64,000 bases of DNA from NCBI GenBank assembly GCA_035388225.1, contig DAOOPM010000008.1, positions 62,001 to 126,000 on the forward strand. The letters are read 5' to 3'. Numbering within the stretch: the first letter of the stretch is position 1; every line of letters begins with the position of its first letter. The notes beneath the pieces were generated by a model. It made no database searches. It saw only the letters and a program-made list of their open reading frames with translations, and was not told where the DNA came from. Positions 1 through 8,934 of the stretch are shown here, piece by piece. A program made the position numbers and the translations under genes. This stretch comes from SB25 sp029560875 (lineage in GTDB: Bacteria; Bacteroidota; Bacteroidia; Bacteroidales; Tenuifilaceae).

Positions 1-1
1 C

Positions 2-2008
2 GCAAGCACTATCACAATGCAACTTGTTCGCCTATCGAGGCGAGGAAAGCCCAGGACTTTCTACGAGAAAGGCATAGAGATGTTTTTGGCCGTTAGAACC
101 GAGTTTGCCTTTTCAAAACGCACCATACTGGCCAAGTACGCATCGCAAGCACCGTTTGGCGGAAATGTGGTTGGTTTGGATGCCGCCGCTTGGCGATACT
201 TTGGCACAAGTCCCAATAACCTTAGCTGGGCCGAGGCCGCAACATTGGCAATTCTGCCAAACGCTCCTGGCTTGATATTCCCTGGGCGAAATCAGAATCT
301 GCTAATCGAGAAACGCAACCGGTTACTTGCTAAGCTGAAAAGCAAGGGCTATATTGATGATGAAACCTACCAATTGGCGTTACTTGAACCCGCACCAAAT
401 CCAGCCAACGATTTACCTCAGGACGCAACCCATCTGCTAACCCGATGTATTCACGATGGACTCAAGGGTAAAATGGTAAAATCAACCATCGACAAACGCT
501 TATACGATAATGCCTATGGCATTACATCGCGCTATCATCGACACTTTATGGCTAATGGCATAAGAAATATGGCTGCAATGGTTATCGACAATAGAACAAG
601 CGAGGTGTTGGTTTACATTGGAAATATTCTATCCGATAAGCCAGAGAACTCATCGAGGGTTGATATTATAAAATCGAAACGGAGCTATGGTAGCCTGCTA
701 AAACCATTTCTATACGGATTTATGCTCAACGAAGGACTCCTTTATCCGCGTCAACTTGTGAATGATATTCCAGTTGCATATTCCGATTTTACACCTCAGA
801 ATTTCAGCAAAACTTTCGAGGGGATGGTTTCAGCCAACGAGATTTTATCGCGCTCGCTAAACGTACCTTCGGTTAACCTTTTAAGGCAGTATGGAATTGA
901 AAAGTTCCATAACAACCTGCAACAAATGGGTGTAAAAAGCATCAACAAGCCACCTAGTCATTATGGACTTTCAATTATTCTGGGAGGTGCAGAGGCTAGC
1001 ATGTGGGAGTTGGCTGGAGTTTATTCAGCTTTAGCAAAAAATGCTGGAGGCATTCAGAATAGTAACGTTGCGTTAAGGTATGAACTCGATAGCACTGCAA
1101 AGGTTAAGCAGATATTCAACTGCAACGGAGTTGGTTCGGGCGCAGCATACTTAACGCTTGAGGCGTTAACTCAGGCAAATCGTCCTGGCGAGGATGGCGC
1201 TTGGCGACATTTTATTTCATCGCAACGAATTGCTTGGAAAACAGGCACCAGCTTCGGCTTCCGCGATGCTTGGGCAATTGGCGTTACATCCGACTATACG
1301 GTTGCCGTTTGGGTTGGAAACGCCGATGGCGAGGGGCGCGCGGAATTGATTGGCGTTGCTGCAGCTGCTCCCGTTATGTTCGATATATTCTCGTTATTGC
1401 CAACCTCTAACTGGTTTACTCCACCTTGGTTTGATTTAAAATCGGTTGTAACCTGCAAACAAAGCGGATTGATGGCTTCGGAGAATTGCCCTGATACTAT
1501 AACAGAGTACGTTCCTGTGGTTAAAACTAAAACGTTGCCTTGCTCCTATCACCATAAAATTTATGTTGACAAAGACCAAAAATATAGGCTGACATTAGGC
1601 TGTGCAAAGCAAGAGGAGATGTTCGAAACCAGTTGGTTTGTTCTGCCTCCAGCGCAGGAGTGGTTCTACACTAAATTTCATGCGGAGTATAGAAAGTTGC
1701 CTCCATTCAAAAAAGGTTGTGCCCAGGCCAACGATAAACTGCCAAACATTGCATTAATTTACCCTTACGCTGGAGCGGATATCTATATACCCCGCGAAGC
1801 AAAGGATACCAAGGGACATAGCATTTGGAAAGCAACGCACCGTAACCCAAATGCAATAATTTACTGGCACCTTAACGATACGTTTCTAGGAAAAACAAGC
1901 GGAACACACGAAATGTTGGTATCTCCACAGCCGGGGACATACACGCTAACACTTGTGGATGATGAGGGGGAAGTGCTATATAAAAAGATAAGGATAATAG
2001 GGGAGTAG
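2..2008 (+). CDS. pbpC: Penicillin-binding protein 1C, 5'-truncated by window edge
   Basis: Bifunctional peptidoglycan glycosyltransferase/transpeptidase of the PBP1C type, acting at the outer face of the inner membrane. The reading frame is open from base 2 and begins inside the family-51 glycosyltransferase motif (ASTITMQ), so the first ATG at 17 is internal and the true start lies upstream of the window. The transpeptidase domain shows the SxxK box (SLLK in SYGSLLKPF), an SLN box and the KTGTS box. A C-terminal BiPBP_C-like beta domain (PNIALIYPYAGADIYIP onward) is the hallmark of the 1C class. 668 residues are visible; the whole family is about 770-800. It ends directly against the convergent racemase gene, with no bases between the stop codons. 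Confidence 0.93.
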   Translation, partial: ASTITMQLVRLSRRGKPRTFYEKGIEMFLAVRTEFAFSKRTILAKYASQAPFGGNVVGLDAAAWRYFGTSPNNLSWAEAATLAILPNAPGLIFPGRNQNLLIEKRNRLLAKLKSKGYIDDETYQLALLEPAPNPANDLPQDATHLLTRCIHDGLKGKMVKSTIDKRLYDNAYGITSRYHRHFMANGIRNMAAMVIDNRTSEVLVYIGNILSDKPENSSRVDIIKSKRSYGSLLKPFLYGFMLNEGLLYPRQLVNDIPVAYSDFTPQNFSKTFEGMVSANEILSRSLNVPSVNLLRQYGIEKFHNNLQQMGVKSINKPPSHYGLSIILGGAEASMWELAGVYSALAKNAGGIQNSNVALRYELDSTAKVKQIFNCNGVGSGAAYLTLEALTQANRPGEDGAWRHFISSQRIAWKTGTSFGFRDAWAIGVTSDYTVAVWVGNADGEGRAELIGVAAAAPVMFDIFSLLPTSNWFTPPWFDLKSVVTCKQSGLMASENCPDTITEYVPVVKTKTLPCSYHHKIYVDKDQKYRLTLGCAKQEEMFETSWFVLPPAQEWFYTKFHAEYRKLPPFKKGCAQANDKLPNIALIYPYAGADIYIPREAKDTKGHSIWKATHRNPNAIIYWHLNDTFLGKTSGTHEMLVSPQPGTYTLTLVDDEGEVLYKKIRIIGE

Positions 2009-2701
2009 CTACTTTAAAGCATACTCCACCGCCATTTCAGCGTGAATTCGGGTTGTGTCGAAAATTGGAATTGTAACATCTTGCTGTTTAACAAGCAAGG
2101 GTATTTCGGTACATCCCAGAATAACACCTTCGGCACCCTCGGTTTTTAGATTTTCAATTATTCTGATGTATTTTTCCTTGGATGGTTGAAGGATTTGACC
2201 TTGACATAACTCATTGTAAATAATTGAGTGAACTGTATTCCTATCGTCTTGGGGTGGAGTAATAACCTTTATACTATGCAATTCGGTTAGTCTTCCCTTG
2301 TAGAAATCTTGTTCCATGGTAAATTTTGTGCCAAGTAAACCAATAGTATTTATTCCTTGCTCTTTAATTCGTTGGGCAGTTGTATCGGCAATGTGGAGGA
2401 TTGGGATGCTTACATTTGCCTCAATTATGCTGGCCATTCGGTGCATTGTGTTGGTGCAAATTACAATAAAATTGGCTCCTCCTTTTTCCAACCGGATAGC
2501 AGCATCAACCATAATACTGTTGAGTTTATCCCAATCGCCTATATGTTGTAAGTGCTGAATCTCATCAAAATTAACAGAAAACATTAGGCTTTTAGCCGAA
2601 TGCAGGTTCCCAAGTTTGCGTTTTACCTCTTGGTTTATAATTCGGTAGTATTCTAGAGACGATTCCCAACTCATTCCTCCAATCAGGCCTATTGTCTTCA
2701 T
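2009..2701 (-). CDS. Aspartate/glutamate racemase family protein
   Basis: Cofactor-independent amino-acid racemase (Asp/Glu racemase superfamily, YgeA/RacX-like), interconverting L- and D-amino acids by two cysteines. Both cysteine motifs are present: CTNTMH in the N-terminal half and GCTEIPLL near the C-terminus. The N-terminus MKTIGLIGGMSWES matches the family start; a longer frame to 2725 begins with TTG and was not used. 230 residues, normal length. The substrate cannot be told from sequence; aspartate or a broad-spectrum substrate are both possible. It is convergent with pbpC and stands alone. It is distinct from the essential glutamate racemase MurI. Confidence 0.85.
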   Translation of the reverse strand: MKTIGLIGGMSWESSLEYYRIINQEVKRKLGNLHSAKSLMFSVNFDEIQHLQHIGDWDKLNSIMVDAAIRLEKGGANFIVICTNTMHRMASIIEANVSIPILHIADTTAQRIKEQGINTIGLLGTKFTMEQDFYKGRLTELHSIKVITPPQDDRNTVHSIIYNELCQGQILQPSKEKYIRIIENLKTEGAEGVILGCTEIPLLVKQQDVTIPIFDTTRIHAEMAVEYALK

Positions 2702-2784
2702 GCTTATTAGTTTAGTGAATTTCAAAGTTAAGCCCTTTAATTAGGCTAATGGTTGATTTTTATCAGTATTATTATGAGGTTAGC

Positions 2785-4845
2785 CTAGAACTTTACCCTT
2801 ACCATTGCCTTAACCTCGCTTCGGGTGTTTCCTTCAATAAGGTCGGCGCCTTGACCCAGTTCGTCCAGTTCGCTATAGTATGTTTGAGAGTATCGGAGCC
2901 ATATATCGAACCAAGGCTTTGGACTATATTTTGCCAAGGCAAAGAATCTTGTACCTTTTGAGTAGTAGGCTGGGACTGAGAATGAGTAAAGCATATCGCT
3001 CTCGTAGGAGTATATTCTGGTATCCCACGAAGGAGTGTCGAATATGGCGAAACGAAAATTAATATTTACCGGAATTCGAGAAAGTTTAATCGATAAATCC
3101 TGTGCGAGCAAATATCCCTGTTCTAGGCTGATGCTATCTGTATCGAACATCGAAGTCTCTAGTATCGTTTTTAGAGCGATGTTGGTACTTGCAGAGTAGT
3201 TAAGCTGAAGCCTAAGGTTCTGTGTGGTCTGTTTTATCTGAGGTACAACTGGAAGAGTTGAGTTCGATTGATTTTTTTCAACGCTTTTTACTCTGTACCT
3301 TATCTTTGCAGAGAAGTCCTGTGTGAATGAATGTTCGGATAATGCCATGAATTCTTGTCCTGTAGAGGGGGCGTTTACTCCAAATTTAAGCCAAGGGAAT
3401 TCAAATAAATCGATATAACCAGAGAGTTTCCACCCTTTGGTTGGTAAAATGCTGATTCCTGCATAAATACCATTCTCATTGGAAGTTCCACTGCCTTCGG
3501 CAAAACCTGCTGTGTATTTTGGGTTGAAATTCCGGGAGTATGAGCGACCCAGTACCGATAGTTGCACGGTGTTGCTTAGACGAAACATTCCTCCAGTAAG
3601 GGTGGCTATTTTGCCACTTGGCAAATCGGAGGCTACTTCTCCAAAAAACTGGTATTGCTTAATGTTTACATCAACAGATGCTCCAATAGCTGTTTTCTCG
3701 GAGGGTTTTGGATTTAGTTCATATATAGCCTCAGTACCATTGAAGTTTCCGTTGATTTTTGAGTGAGCAAAGGTTAAGCCTGTTTTCACACGGCTGGTAT
3801 TATAGCTGATGTTTGCCCCTGTTGTAAACTCTGTTAGCGAGTTACGGTTGGCTATTTCCAATGCAGTTCTGTGATAACCAGTTTCAGGAAGCGATGTGTA
3901 GGCTAAATCGCCATTATAAAGGGTGTCGGAAATATTGGCGTCGATGTTTCTGTACGATGCAAAAACAGTAACGTCGGACTTAAGTACCGATAGGGTTATC
4001 CCTGCACCTCTCAGAAACTGACTTTCGTAAGCCGATGAGTGCCGAACTAGTCCATCGGCACGCTTGCGAACATAAATAGCATTGCTTGATTTGCCGAACG
4101 ACAGGCTGTTCCAAAAAGTAAGTCCCTGCCCAAACTCAGCGTGATAATCGCCGATAATGGCTTTCTTAACTATTCCAATCTTTGATAGACTTATGTAGCC
4201 CGATAGGTAGTCGACCCCAGCTCTAAAGGTTCCATCAAAGAAGGGTTCGCCAGGGTCTTTTTCAGCAACAAACCCGGCCTGCAGATGTTTTCCTCCGCGA
4301 TATGAGTAGCGGGTGTAATATGAGTTTTTATCGCCCAAATAACCTGAACCTGTGTAACTTTTGGAATAGCCTGCAGGTGTTTCAACGGAAGTTCTATATC
4401 TAAACGAAAAGTCGTTTCGACCATAAAAACTTTTTGGAAGTAGGGGTTTATCTACCTGTTCAGCCTTTATAAATGGAGATAGGCGTTGGATATCAATAAT
4501 GTCAAAGCCAGGAATAGTCTGGAGTTCATAAATACTAAGAATTGTCCCTGTGGAATCTCGGAAATCAATTAAACTGTTAATTTGGAAATCGTTGAGGAAT
4601 ATGAACTTTTTTAAATCATCGGCTGTAGCAACATTTATATTGATTGGGTTTTCGGCAAGGTTAATTAAATCCTCAATCAGTTGCGTGTAATCCTGCTCAT
4701 CATCTGCTTTTGCAGTTAAATCCTCCACTATTTCAGCAATAATCTGCTGAACATCGGTTTGGGTTTCTTGTCCAATTAGCAGGATTGGCTTTGCCAAAGC
4801 AAAAAAAGTGATAAATATTAATATGATTGCCGATTTTAGGTTCAT
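2785..4845 (-). CDS. Helix-hairpin-helix domain outer-membrane beta-barrel protein
   Basis: Signal peptide at residues 1-25, ending near LLIGQ. Residues about 40-130 carry two helix-hairpin-helix units (NINVATADDLKKF, then IYELQTIPGFDIIDIQRL) like those of ComEA. The remaining ~550 residues alternate short beta strands and turns rich in aromatic residues and end in a charged beta strand (VKAMVRVKF), as in an outer-membrane barrel. Proteins with this HHH-plus-barrel build occur in Bacteroidota without an assigned function. The ComEA-like fold suggests DNA binding or uptake, but HHH units also serve other contacts, so this is only a possibility. The start lies 2 bases after the PorV-like gene, so the two are co-transcribed. 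Confidence 0.75.
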   Translation of the reverse strand: MNLKSAIILIFITFFALAKPILLIGQETQTDVQQIIAEIVEDLTAKADDEQDYTQLIEDLINLAENPININVATADDLKKFIFLNDFQINSLIDFRDSTGTILSIYELQTIPGFDIIDIQRLSPFIKAEQVDKPLLPKSFYGRNDFSFRYRTSVETPAGYSKSYTGSGYLGDKNSYYTRYSYRGGKHLQAGFVAEKDPGEPFFDGTFRAGVDYLSGYISLSKIGIVKKAIIGDYHAEFGQGLTFWNSLSFGKSSNAIYVRKRADGLVRHSSAYESQFLRGAGITLSVLKSDVTVFASYRNIDANISDTLYNGDLAYTSLPETGYHRTALEIANRNSLTEFTTGANISYNTSRVKTGLTFAHSKINGNFNGTEAIYELNPKPSEKTAIGASVDVNIKQYQFFGEVASDLPSGKIATLTGGMFRLSNTVQLSVLGRSYSRNFNPKYTAGFAEGSGTSNENGIYAGISILPTKGWKLSGYIDLFEFPWLKFGVNAPSTGQEFMALSEHSFTQDFSAKIRYRVKSVEKNQSNSTLPVVPQIKQTTQNLRLQLNYSASTNIALKTILETSMFDTDSISLEQGYLLAQDLSIKLSRIPVNINFRFAIFDTPSWDTRIYSYESDMLYSFSVPAYYSKGTRFFALAKYSPKPWFDIWLRYSQTYYSELDELGQGADLIEGNTRSEVKAMVRVKF

Positions 4846-4847
4846 GG

Positions 4848-5678
4848 CTAGTTAACCTTTTGCTTGGCAAAACAGTATGAAACGGATAGTTGTGGTGTGT
4901 AGCCCAGCACGCTGTGGTAGCCATACGATAAATCAATCTGTATCTGCTTAATACTCCAGCCAAAACCACCAGTTAATCCTTGTGGATTCTCCGATGAATA
5001 GCCCAGTCTAACTGCAATATTTTTGATTGGACTATATTCCACTCCACCTCTTACCGCAGGCTTTGTTTCAGTATTATCGTCAACCTGTAGGGCGAGCATT
5101 ACTTTTTCGCTTGGAAAATACGATATGCCCAAGCCCAGTATTGGTGGCATGCTTTGTTGTTCATCGAACGACGAGCGGGTTGGGTTAAAAACGTAAGCGC
5201 CAAGAGTCAACTTTGATGTTGGCATATACATCAAACCTCCCTCAACGGTGTATGCATTCTTGTTCTCGTAATCGCCAGCAATTTGTAGGTGATGTAGATT
5301 TAATCCAACTCCCGCAGAGAATTTGTCGGAGAGTTTCATTCCATAGGCAACGCAAACTCGGGTAACATTAAATTGGCTATAGCCAAAGTGTGAGAGATTT
5401 ACCCCAAAGGTTCCTGTTGATGTTGGTATAATGCCTGCAATGGCGCTAAGTCCAAGTTCTTTTACAAGATACCGATTTTCATGATGTATTCCTACCCAGT
5501 AATTATTTTGCCAAGCAAGTGCCGCTTGGTTTTGGAGAGTTGCCCAGTTTGAGTTAATCGATATCCCTGTTAAACCTAAAGCAGCGCCCGAGCCAGCAAC
5601 TGGCCTATCGGGCACCGATGCTTTAAGTCCAATGTGTAATGTAATTAATGTTACAATTAATGCAATTCGCTTGTTCAT
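4848..5678 (-). CDS. PorV/PorQ-like outer-membrane beta-barrel protein
   Basis: 276-residue exported protein. An N-terminal signal peptide (MNKRIALIVTLITLHIGLKA) is followed by amphipathic strands throughout and a last strand that ends close to the C-terminus, the layout of FadL-like barrels such as PorV and PorQ. The segment AGSGAALGLTGISINSNWA resembles the N-terminal plug-like part of PorV-family proteins, where many Bacteroidota homologues read GR.AAMG..G.. . It is the first gene of a two-gene operon with the HHH barrel protein 2 bases downstream. In type IX secretion PorV shuttles cargo, but this gene is not clearly PorV itself and could be another FadL-like barrel. Confidence 0.6.
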   Translation of the reverse strand: MNKRIALIVTLITLHIGLKASVPDRPVAGSGAALGLTGISINSNWATLQNQAALAWQNNYWVGIHHENRYLVKELGLSAIAGIIPTSTGTFGVNLSHFGYSQFNVTRVCVAYGMKLSDKFSAGVGLNLHHLQIAGDYENKNAYTVEGGLMYMPTSKLTLGAYVFNPTRSSFDEQQSMPPILGLGISYFPSEKVMLALQVDDNTETKPAVRGGVEYSPIKNIAVRLGYSSENPQGLTGGFGWSIKQIQIDLSYGYHSVLGYTPQLSVSYCFAKQKVN

Positions 5679-5736
5679 TCGGTTTGAATGTTAAGAGTGC
5701 GAAAGGCAAAGTGTTATATCAAGTTAGTAATCATCA

Positions 5737-5800
5737 GTCACCCTGAACTTATTTCAGGGTCTCATTTTATAATGGGATGCTGAAACGAGTTCAGCATGAC
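5737..5800. repeat. Double-hairpin dispersed repeat (GTCA type)
   Basis: Two adjacent inverted repeats: CCCTGAA (5741-5747) pairs with TTCAGGG (5753-5759), and ATGCTGAA (5777-5784) pairs with TTCAGCAT (5790-5797). The unit is bounded by GTCA and TGAC. Related pieces lie at 7194-7216, 19706-19732, 23419-23481 and 25801-25830. It may also act as a terminator or processing site between the two minus-strand transcription units. Confidence 0.7.
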
Positions 5801-5814
5801 AGGGCTCGATAACA

Positions 5815-6327
5815 CTAGTTTGTTTTATTCTTGAATTTAACGTTTGCGAGTTCCTTATTTGCCTTTACCACTTTATCTCCAAGAGTTTTCTTGAACTCTA
5901 TCATCGCTTTTTGAACCTCTGGCTCACCAGTTCCAATTATCTGAACAGCTAAAATTCCGGCATTACGAGCACCATCCAAAGCTACTGTAGCAACAGGAAT
6001 ACCTGCAGGCATCTGAAGAATTGATAGTACTGAATCCCATCCATCAATTGAGTTTGACGAATTAATTGGTACGCCAATTACTGGAAGTGGAGTAAGTGCA
6101 GCAACTACACCTGGAAGGTGTGCGGCACCACCAGCACCAGCAATAATAACCTTTACGCCTCGAGTGTGTGCATTGCGGGCAAAATCGAGCACTAGGTCGG
6201 GAGTGCGATGCGCCGATAGCGCATTAATCTCGAACGGAATGTTCAACTCATCAAGGAATTTGGCAGCCTCTTCCATAATAGGCATATCCGAAACGCTGCC
6301 CATAATAATGCTAACTTTTGGTGTCAT
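5815..6327 (-). CDS. purE: N5-carboxyaminoimidazole ribonucleotide mutase (PurE class I)
   Basis: Converts N5-CAIR to CAIR in de novo purine synthesis, in the cytoplasm. The 170-residue protein has the class I signatures: GSVSDMPIMEEAA near the N-terminus, the SAHRTPD loop, and GAGGAAHLPGVVAALTPLPVIGVP with the active-site histidine. Length matches the family. PurK is not in the window. A TAnnTTTG element lies 25 bases upstream of the ATG on the minus strand, so the gene probably has its own promoter. Confidence 0.97.
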   Translation of the reverse strand: MTPKVSIIMGSVSDMPIMEEAAKFLDELNIPFEINALSAHRTPDLVLDFARNAHTRGVKVIIAGAGGAAHLPGVVAALTPLPVIGVPINSSNSIDGWDSVLSILQMPAGIPVATVALDGARNAGILAVQIIGTGEPEVQKAMIEFKKTLGDKVVKANKELANVKFKNKTN

Positions 6328-6351
6328 AATATTTTATTTAATATGAAGTTA

Positions 6352-6385
6352 CAAAAATATATCGAAAAAGGCATTAGTTGACAAA
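6352..6385 (-). promoter_or_regulatory. Putative purE promoter (Bacteroidota type)
   Basis: On the minus strand, TATTTTTG (6352-6359) matches the -7 consensus TAnnTTTG exactly, with TTTG (6382-6385) 22 bases upstream as the -33 box. The spacing is slightly longer than the usual 19-21. A start about 5 bases downstream gives a leader of roughly 20 bases. Confidence 0.5.
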
Positions 6386-6574
6386 TTTTCAATCGGATAG
6401 GAAAATAATCTGTATGTAAAATAATTATGCAGAAGAATTAACTTGTACGGAATCTAAATTATAGAATATTCTTCCACTCTTGTCAATATCAATAAAATAT
6501 AAATCTAGATTCAGTCATTGTTCTTTTTCGCAATAAAACGATTTATATACTGTAGAAATTCCAAAAAACTGATG

Positions 6575-6582
6575 TAAATTTG
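6575..6582 (+). promoter_or_regulatory. Putative hpt -7 element
   Basis: TAAATTTG matches TAnnTTTG. No TTG is seen at the expected -33 distance. A transcript starting about 6588 would exclude the upstream in-frame start at 6587 and supports translation from the ATG at 6617. Confidence 0.4.
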
Positions 6583-6616
6583 TGGCTTGTTTTTTCAACC
6601 AAATAAAAATGAGACA

Positions 6617-7168
6617 ATGGCTGAGAATTTGAAGCAAGTTAAGCTTAAGGACAGAGAGTTTAGATTGAGTTACCCAGAATCGGAAATTCAGCAGGATATT
6701 GATTTGGTGGCATCAAAGATTAACTGGGATTTTAGGAACGCCCAAGAGATTCCTTTATTCTTGAGCATACTTAACGGCTCATTTATGTTCACAGCCGACC
6801 TTATGAAACGCATAAATTTCCCTTGCGAGGTTTCATTTATAAAACTTTCGTCGTATCAAGGAACTGAGTCAACTGGTGTTATCAATCAGTTAATTGGTTT
6901 GAACGAGGATATCAGCGACCGTACAGTAATTATTGTTGAGGACATTGTAGATACTGGAATTACCCTTACTAAACTTTACGGGGAGTTAAATAAACTTAAC
7001 CCAAAAGCCATTAAAGTGGCAACCTTGCTTTACAAGCCTGAGTCATACAAGGGTGCTGCCAAGATTGATTACATTGGACGCTCAATCCCTAACGATTTTA
7101 TTGTGGGTTACGGTTTAGATTACGACGGAATCGGCCGTAATTTACCAGATATCTACACTGTAATTTAA
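6617..7168 (+). CDS. hpt: Hypoxanthine phosphoribosyltransferase
   Basis: Purine salvage enzyme joining hypoxanthine (or guanine) to PRPP to give IMP or GMP. The PRPP-binding loop VEDIVDTGITL is intact, as are the flexible-loop region (KLSSYQGTESTG) and the C-terminal base pocket (FIVGYGLDYDGIGRNLPDIY). The start MAENLKQVKLK at 6617 is chosen because the frame upstream (from 6587) overlaps the promoter. 183 residues, the usual length. Followed by a hairpin terminator and then adk, so purine salvage and adenylate metabolism sit side by side. Confidence 0.96.
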   Translation: MAENLKQVKLKDREFRLSYPESEIQQDIDLVASKINWDFRNAQEIPLFLSILNGSFMFTADLMKRINFPCEVSFIKLSSYQGTESTGVINQLIGLNEDISDRTVIIVEDIVDTGITLTKLYGELNKLNPKAIKVATLLYKPESYKGAAKIDYIGRSIPNDFIVGYGLDYDGIGRNLPDIYTVI

Positions 7169-7193
7169 AGTGATATAGTTAGATACAATACAG

Positions 7194-7220
7194 AATGCTG
7201 AACTTGCTTCAGCATTTTTT
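7194..7220 (+). terminator. Rho-independent terminator after hpt
   Basis: AATGCTGAA (7194-7202), a 5-base loop, TTCAGCATT (7208-7216) and a run of six T up to 7220. The arms have the same core, GCTGAA/TTCAGC, as the dispersed repeat family in this window. Confidence 0.8.
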
Positions 7221-7265
7221 ATGTAACGAAATGGAGATTAAAAGTTAAATATACAACCAGCAGTT

Positions 7266-7841
7266 ATGCTTAATATCGTAATTTTTGGCCCTCCTGGTGC
7301 AGGGAAAGGAACTCAATCAAAAATTGTTGCACAGGAATTCGGGCTAAAGCATATTTCAACAGGAGAGATTTTGCGGGCAGCCATAGTGGAGCAATCTCCA
7401 CTTGGAATTGAGGCGCAACGTCGAATTGATAAAGGCAACTTTGTTTCCGACGAAATTGCCATTGGTCTGATTGAGGAGGAACTTAGCAAGAATGGCGCAG
7501 TTAAGGGGTATGTGTTCGATGGATTTCCTCGCAACACATTGCAGTCTGCAAAACTAGATGAAATGCTAGGCTCAACAGGGCACTCTGTTACAATGATGAT
7601 TTCGCTTGAGGTTACCGACGATGAACTTGTTGCTCGCCTTCTTAACAGAGGTAAAGAAACCGACAGACCTGATGATAAGGAGGAGAGTATAATCCGTAAA
7701 AGGCTCGATATATACGACAACACAACCCGTCCGGTGGTGGATTACTACAAGGATCAAGGAAAATTCATGGGAGTTGACGGAATGGGAAGCGTTAACGAGA
7801 TTTTTGAAAGGATTTGTACTACCATCAGAAACGCTCAATAA
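7266..7841 (+). CDS. adk: Adenylate kinase
   Basis: Catalyses ATP + AMP = 2 ADP. The P-loop GPPGAGKGT is at residues 8-16, followed by the AMP-binding segment (STGEILRAA), FDGFPRN, and the short LID (NRGKETDRPDDKEESIIRKRL) typical of bacterial short-form enzymes without a zinc-binding LID. 191 residues, complete. Preceded by the hpt terminator and 98 bases before obgE, which has its own promoter. Confidence 0.97.
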   Translation: MLNIVIFGPPGAGKGTQSKIVAQEFGLKHISTGEILRAAIVEQSPLGIEAQRRIDKGNFVSDEIAIGLIEEELSKNGAVKGYVFDGFPRNTLQSAKLDEMLGSTGHSVTMMISLEVTDDELVARLLNRGKETDRPDDKEESIIRKRLDIYDNTTRPVVDYYKDQGKFMGVDGMGSVNEIFERICTTIRNAQ

Positions 7842-7882
7842 CCGCAATTTAACTTCATTTACAAGTGCTTTAAAACGAATAA

Positions 7883-7913
7883 TTGGCTTAATGGCTAATT
7901 ATCATTACTTTTG
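7883..7913 (+). promoter_or_regulatory. obgE promoter
   Basis: TTG (7883-7885), 20 bases, then TACTTTTG (7906-7913), an exact TAnnTTTG with ideal spacing. It places the transcript start near 7919, giving a leader of about 20 bases before the ATG at 7940. Confidence 0.75.
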
Positions 7914-7939
7914 TACCCAAATTTTATATCTGAATTATA

Positions 7940-8932
7940 ATGTCCAATTCGAATTTTGTCGATTACGTAAAAATATTCTGCCGTTCGGGGAAAGGTGGTG
8001 GAGGAAGCGTTCATATGCGCCGCGAGAAGTTTGTTCCCAAAGGTGGCCCCGATGGTGGCGATGGCGGCAGAGGAGGCCATATCTACCTTAAAGGTAGTAG
8101 TCAGCTATGGACATTGCTTCACTTAAAGTATAAACGCCACATTTATGCTGGCGATGGCGTATACGGTAGCGGTGCTCGTTGTACAGGAGCCGATGGCGCC
8201 GATGTTACCATTGAAGTACCAGTTGGAACAGTTGCAAAAAATGCTGAAACCGGAGAGGTAATTACAGAGATAACTGAAAACGGACAGGTACAGATGCTCC
8301 TTAAAGGTGGCCGTGGAGGACTAGGGAACTGGAACTTTAAAACAGCCACACTGCAAACCCCTCGGTTTGCACAACCAGGCGAACCTGCAGAGGAGGCTAG
8401 TGTTATCCTAGAGTTAAAAATCCTTGCCGATGTTGGACTGGTTGGATTTCCCAATGCAGGAAAATCCACATTGCTATCGGTTGTTAGTGCTGCAAAACCA
8501 AAAATTGCCGATTATCCATTTACTACGCTTGTTCCAAATATTGGAATTGTTGGCTACCGCGATGAACGCTCATTTGTAATGGCAGATATACCTGGAATTA
8601 TTGAAGGTGCTCACGAAGGAAAAGGTTTAGGCTTGAGATTTCTACGCCATATTGAGCGTAACTCAATGCTACTATTTATGGTTCCTGCCGATAGCGACGA
8701 TGTGAAAAAACAGTACCAAATTCTGGTTAATGAACTTAAAATGTACAACCCAGAGTTGCTGGACAAGAAACGCGTTTTGGCCGTTACAAAATGCGATTTA
8801 ATTGATGATGAAATCAAAAAGTCCATAAAAAAACATCTTCCCAAAATCCCTACAGTATTTATTTCATCGGTAGTAGGGCAGGGGATAGATGAGTTGAAAG
8901 ACCTACTCTGGAACAGCATTAATAGCGATTAG
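7940..8932 (+). CDS. obgE: Obg family GTPase (ribosome assembly)
   Basis: Essential GTPase that binds the large ribosomal subunit late in assembly. The glycine-rich Obg fold occupies residues 1-158 (GGGGSVHMRREKFVPKGGPD). The G domain follows with G1 GFPNAGKST (169-177), G3 DIPGIIEGA and G4 TKCD. The C-terminal OCT domain of some homologues is absent, which is normal for Bacteroidota (330 residues). First gene of an obgE-PAP2-rluF operon with 2-base and overlapping junctions. Confidence 0.97.
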   Translation: MSNSNFVDYVKIFCRSGKGGGGSVHMRREKFVPKGGPDGGDGGRGGHIYLKGSSQLWTLLHLKYKRHIYAGDGVYGSGARCTGADGADVTIEVPVGTVAKNAETGEVITEITENGQVQMLLKGGRGGLGNWNFKTATLQTPRFAQPGEPAEEASVILELKILADVGLVGFPNAGKSTLLSVVSAAKPKIADYPFTTLVPNIGIVGYRDERSFVMADIPGIIEGAHEGKGLGLRFLRHIERNSMLLFMVPADSDDVKKQYQILVNELKMYNPELLDKKRVLAVTKCDLIDDEIKKSIKKHLPKIPTVFISSVVGQGIDELKDLLWNSINSD

Positions 8933-8934
8933 TT

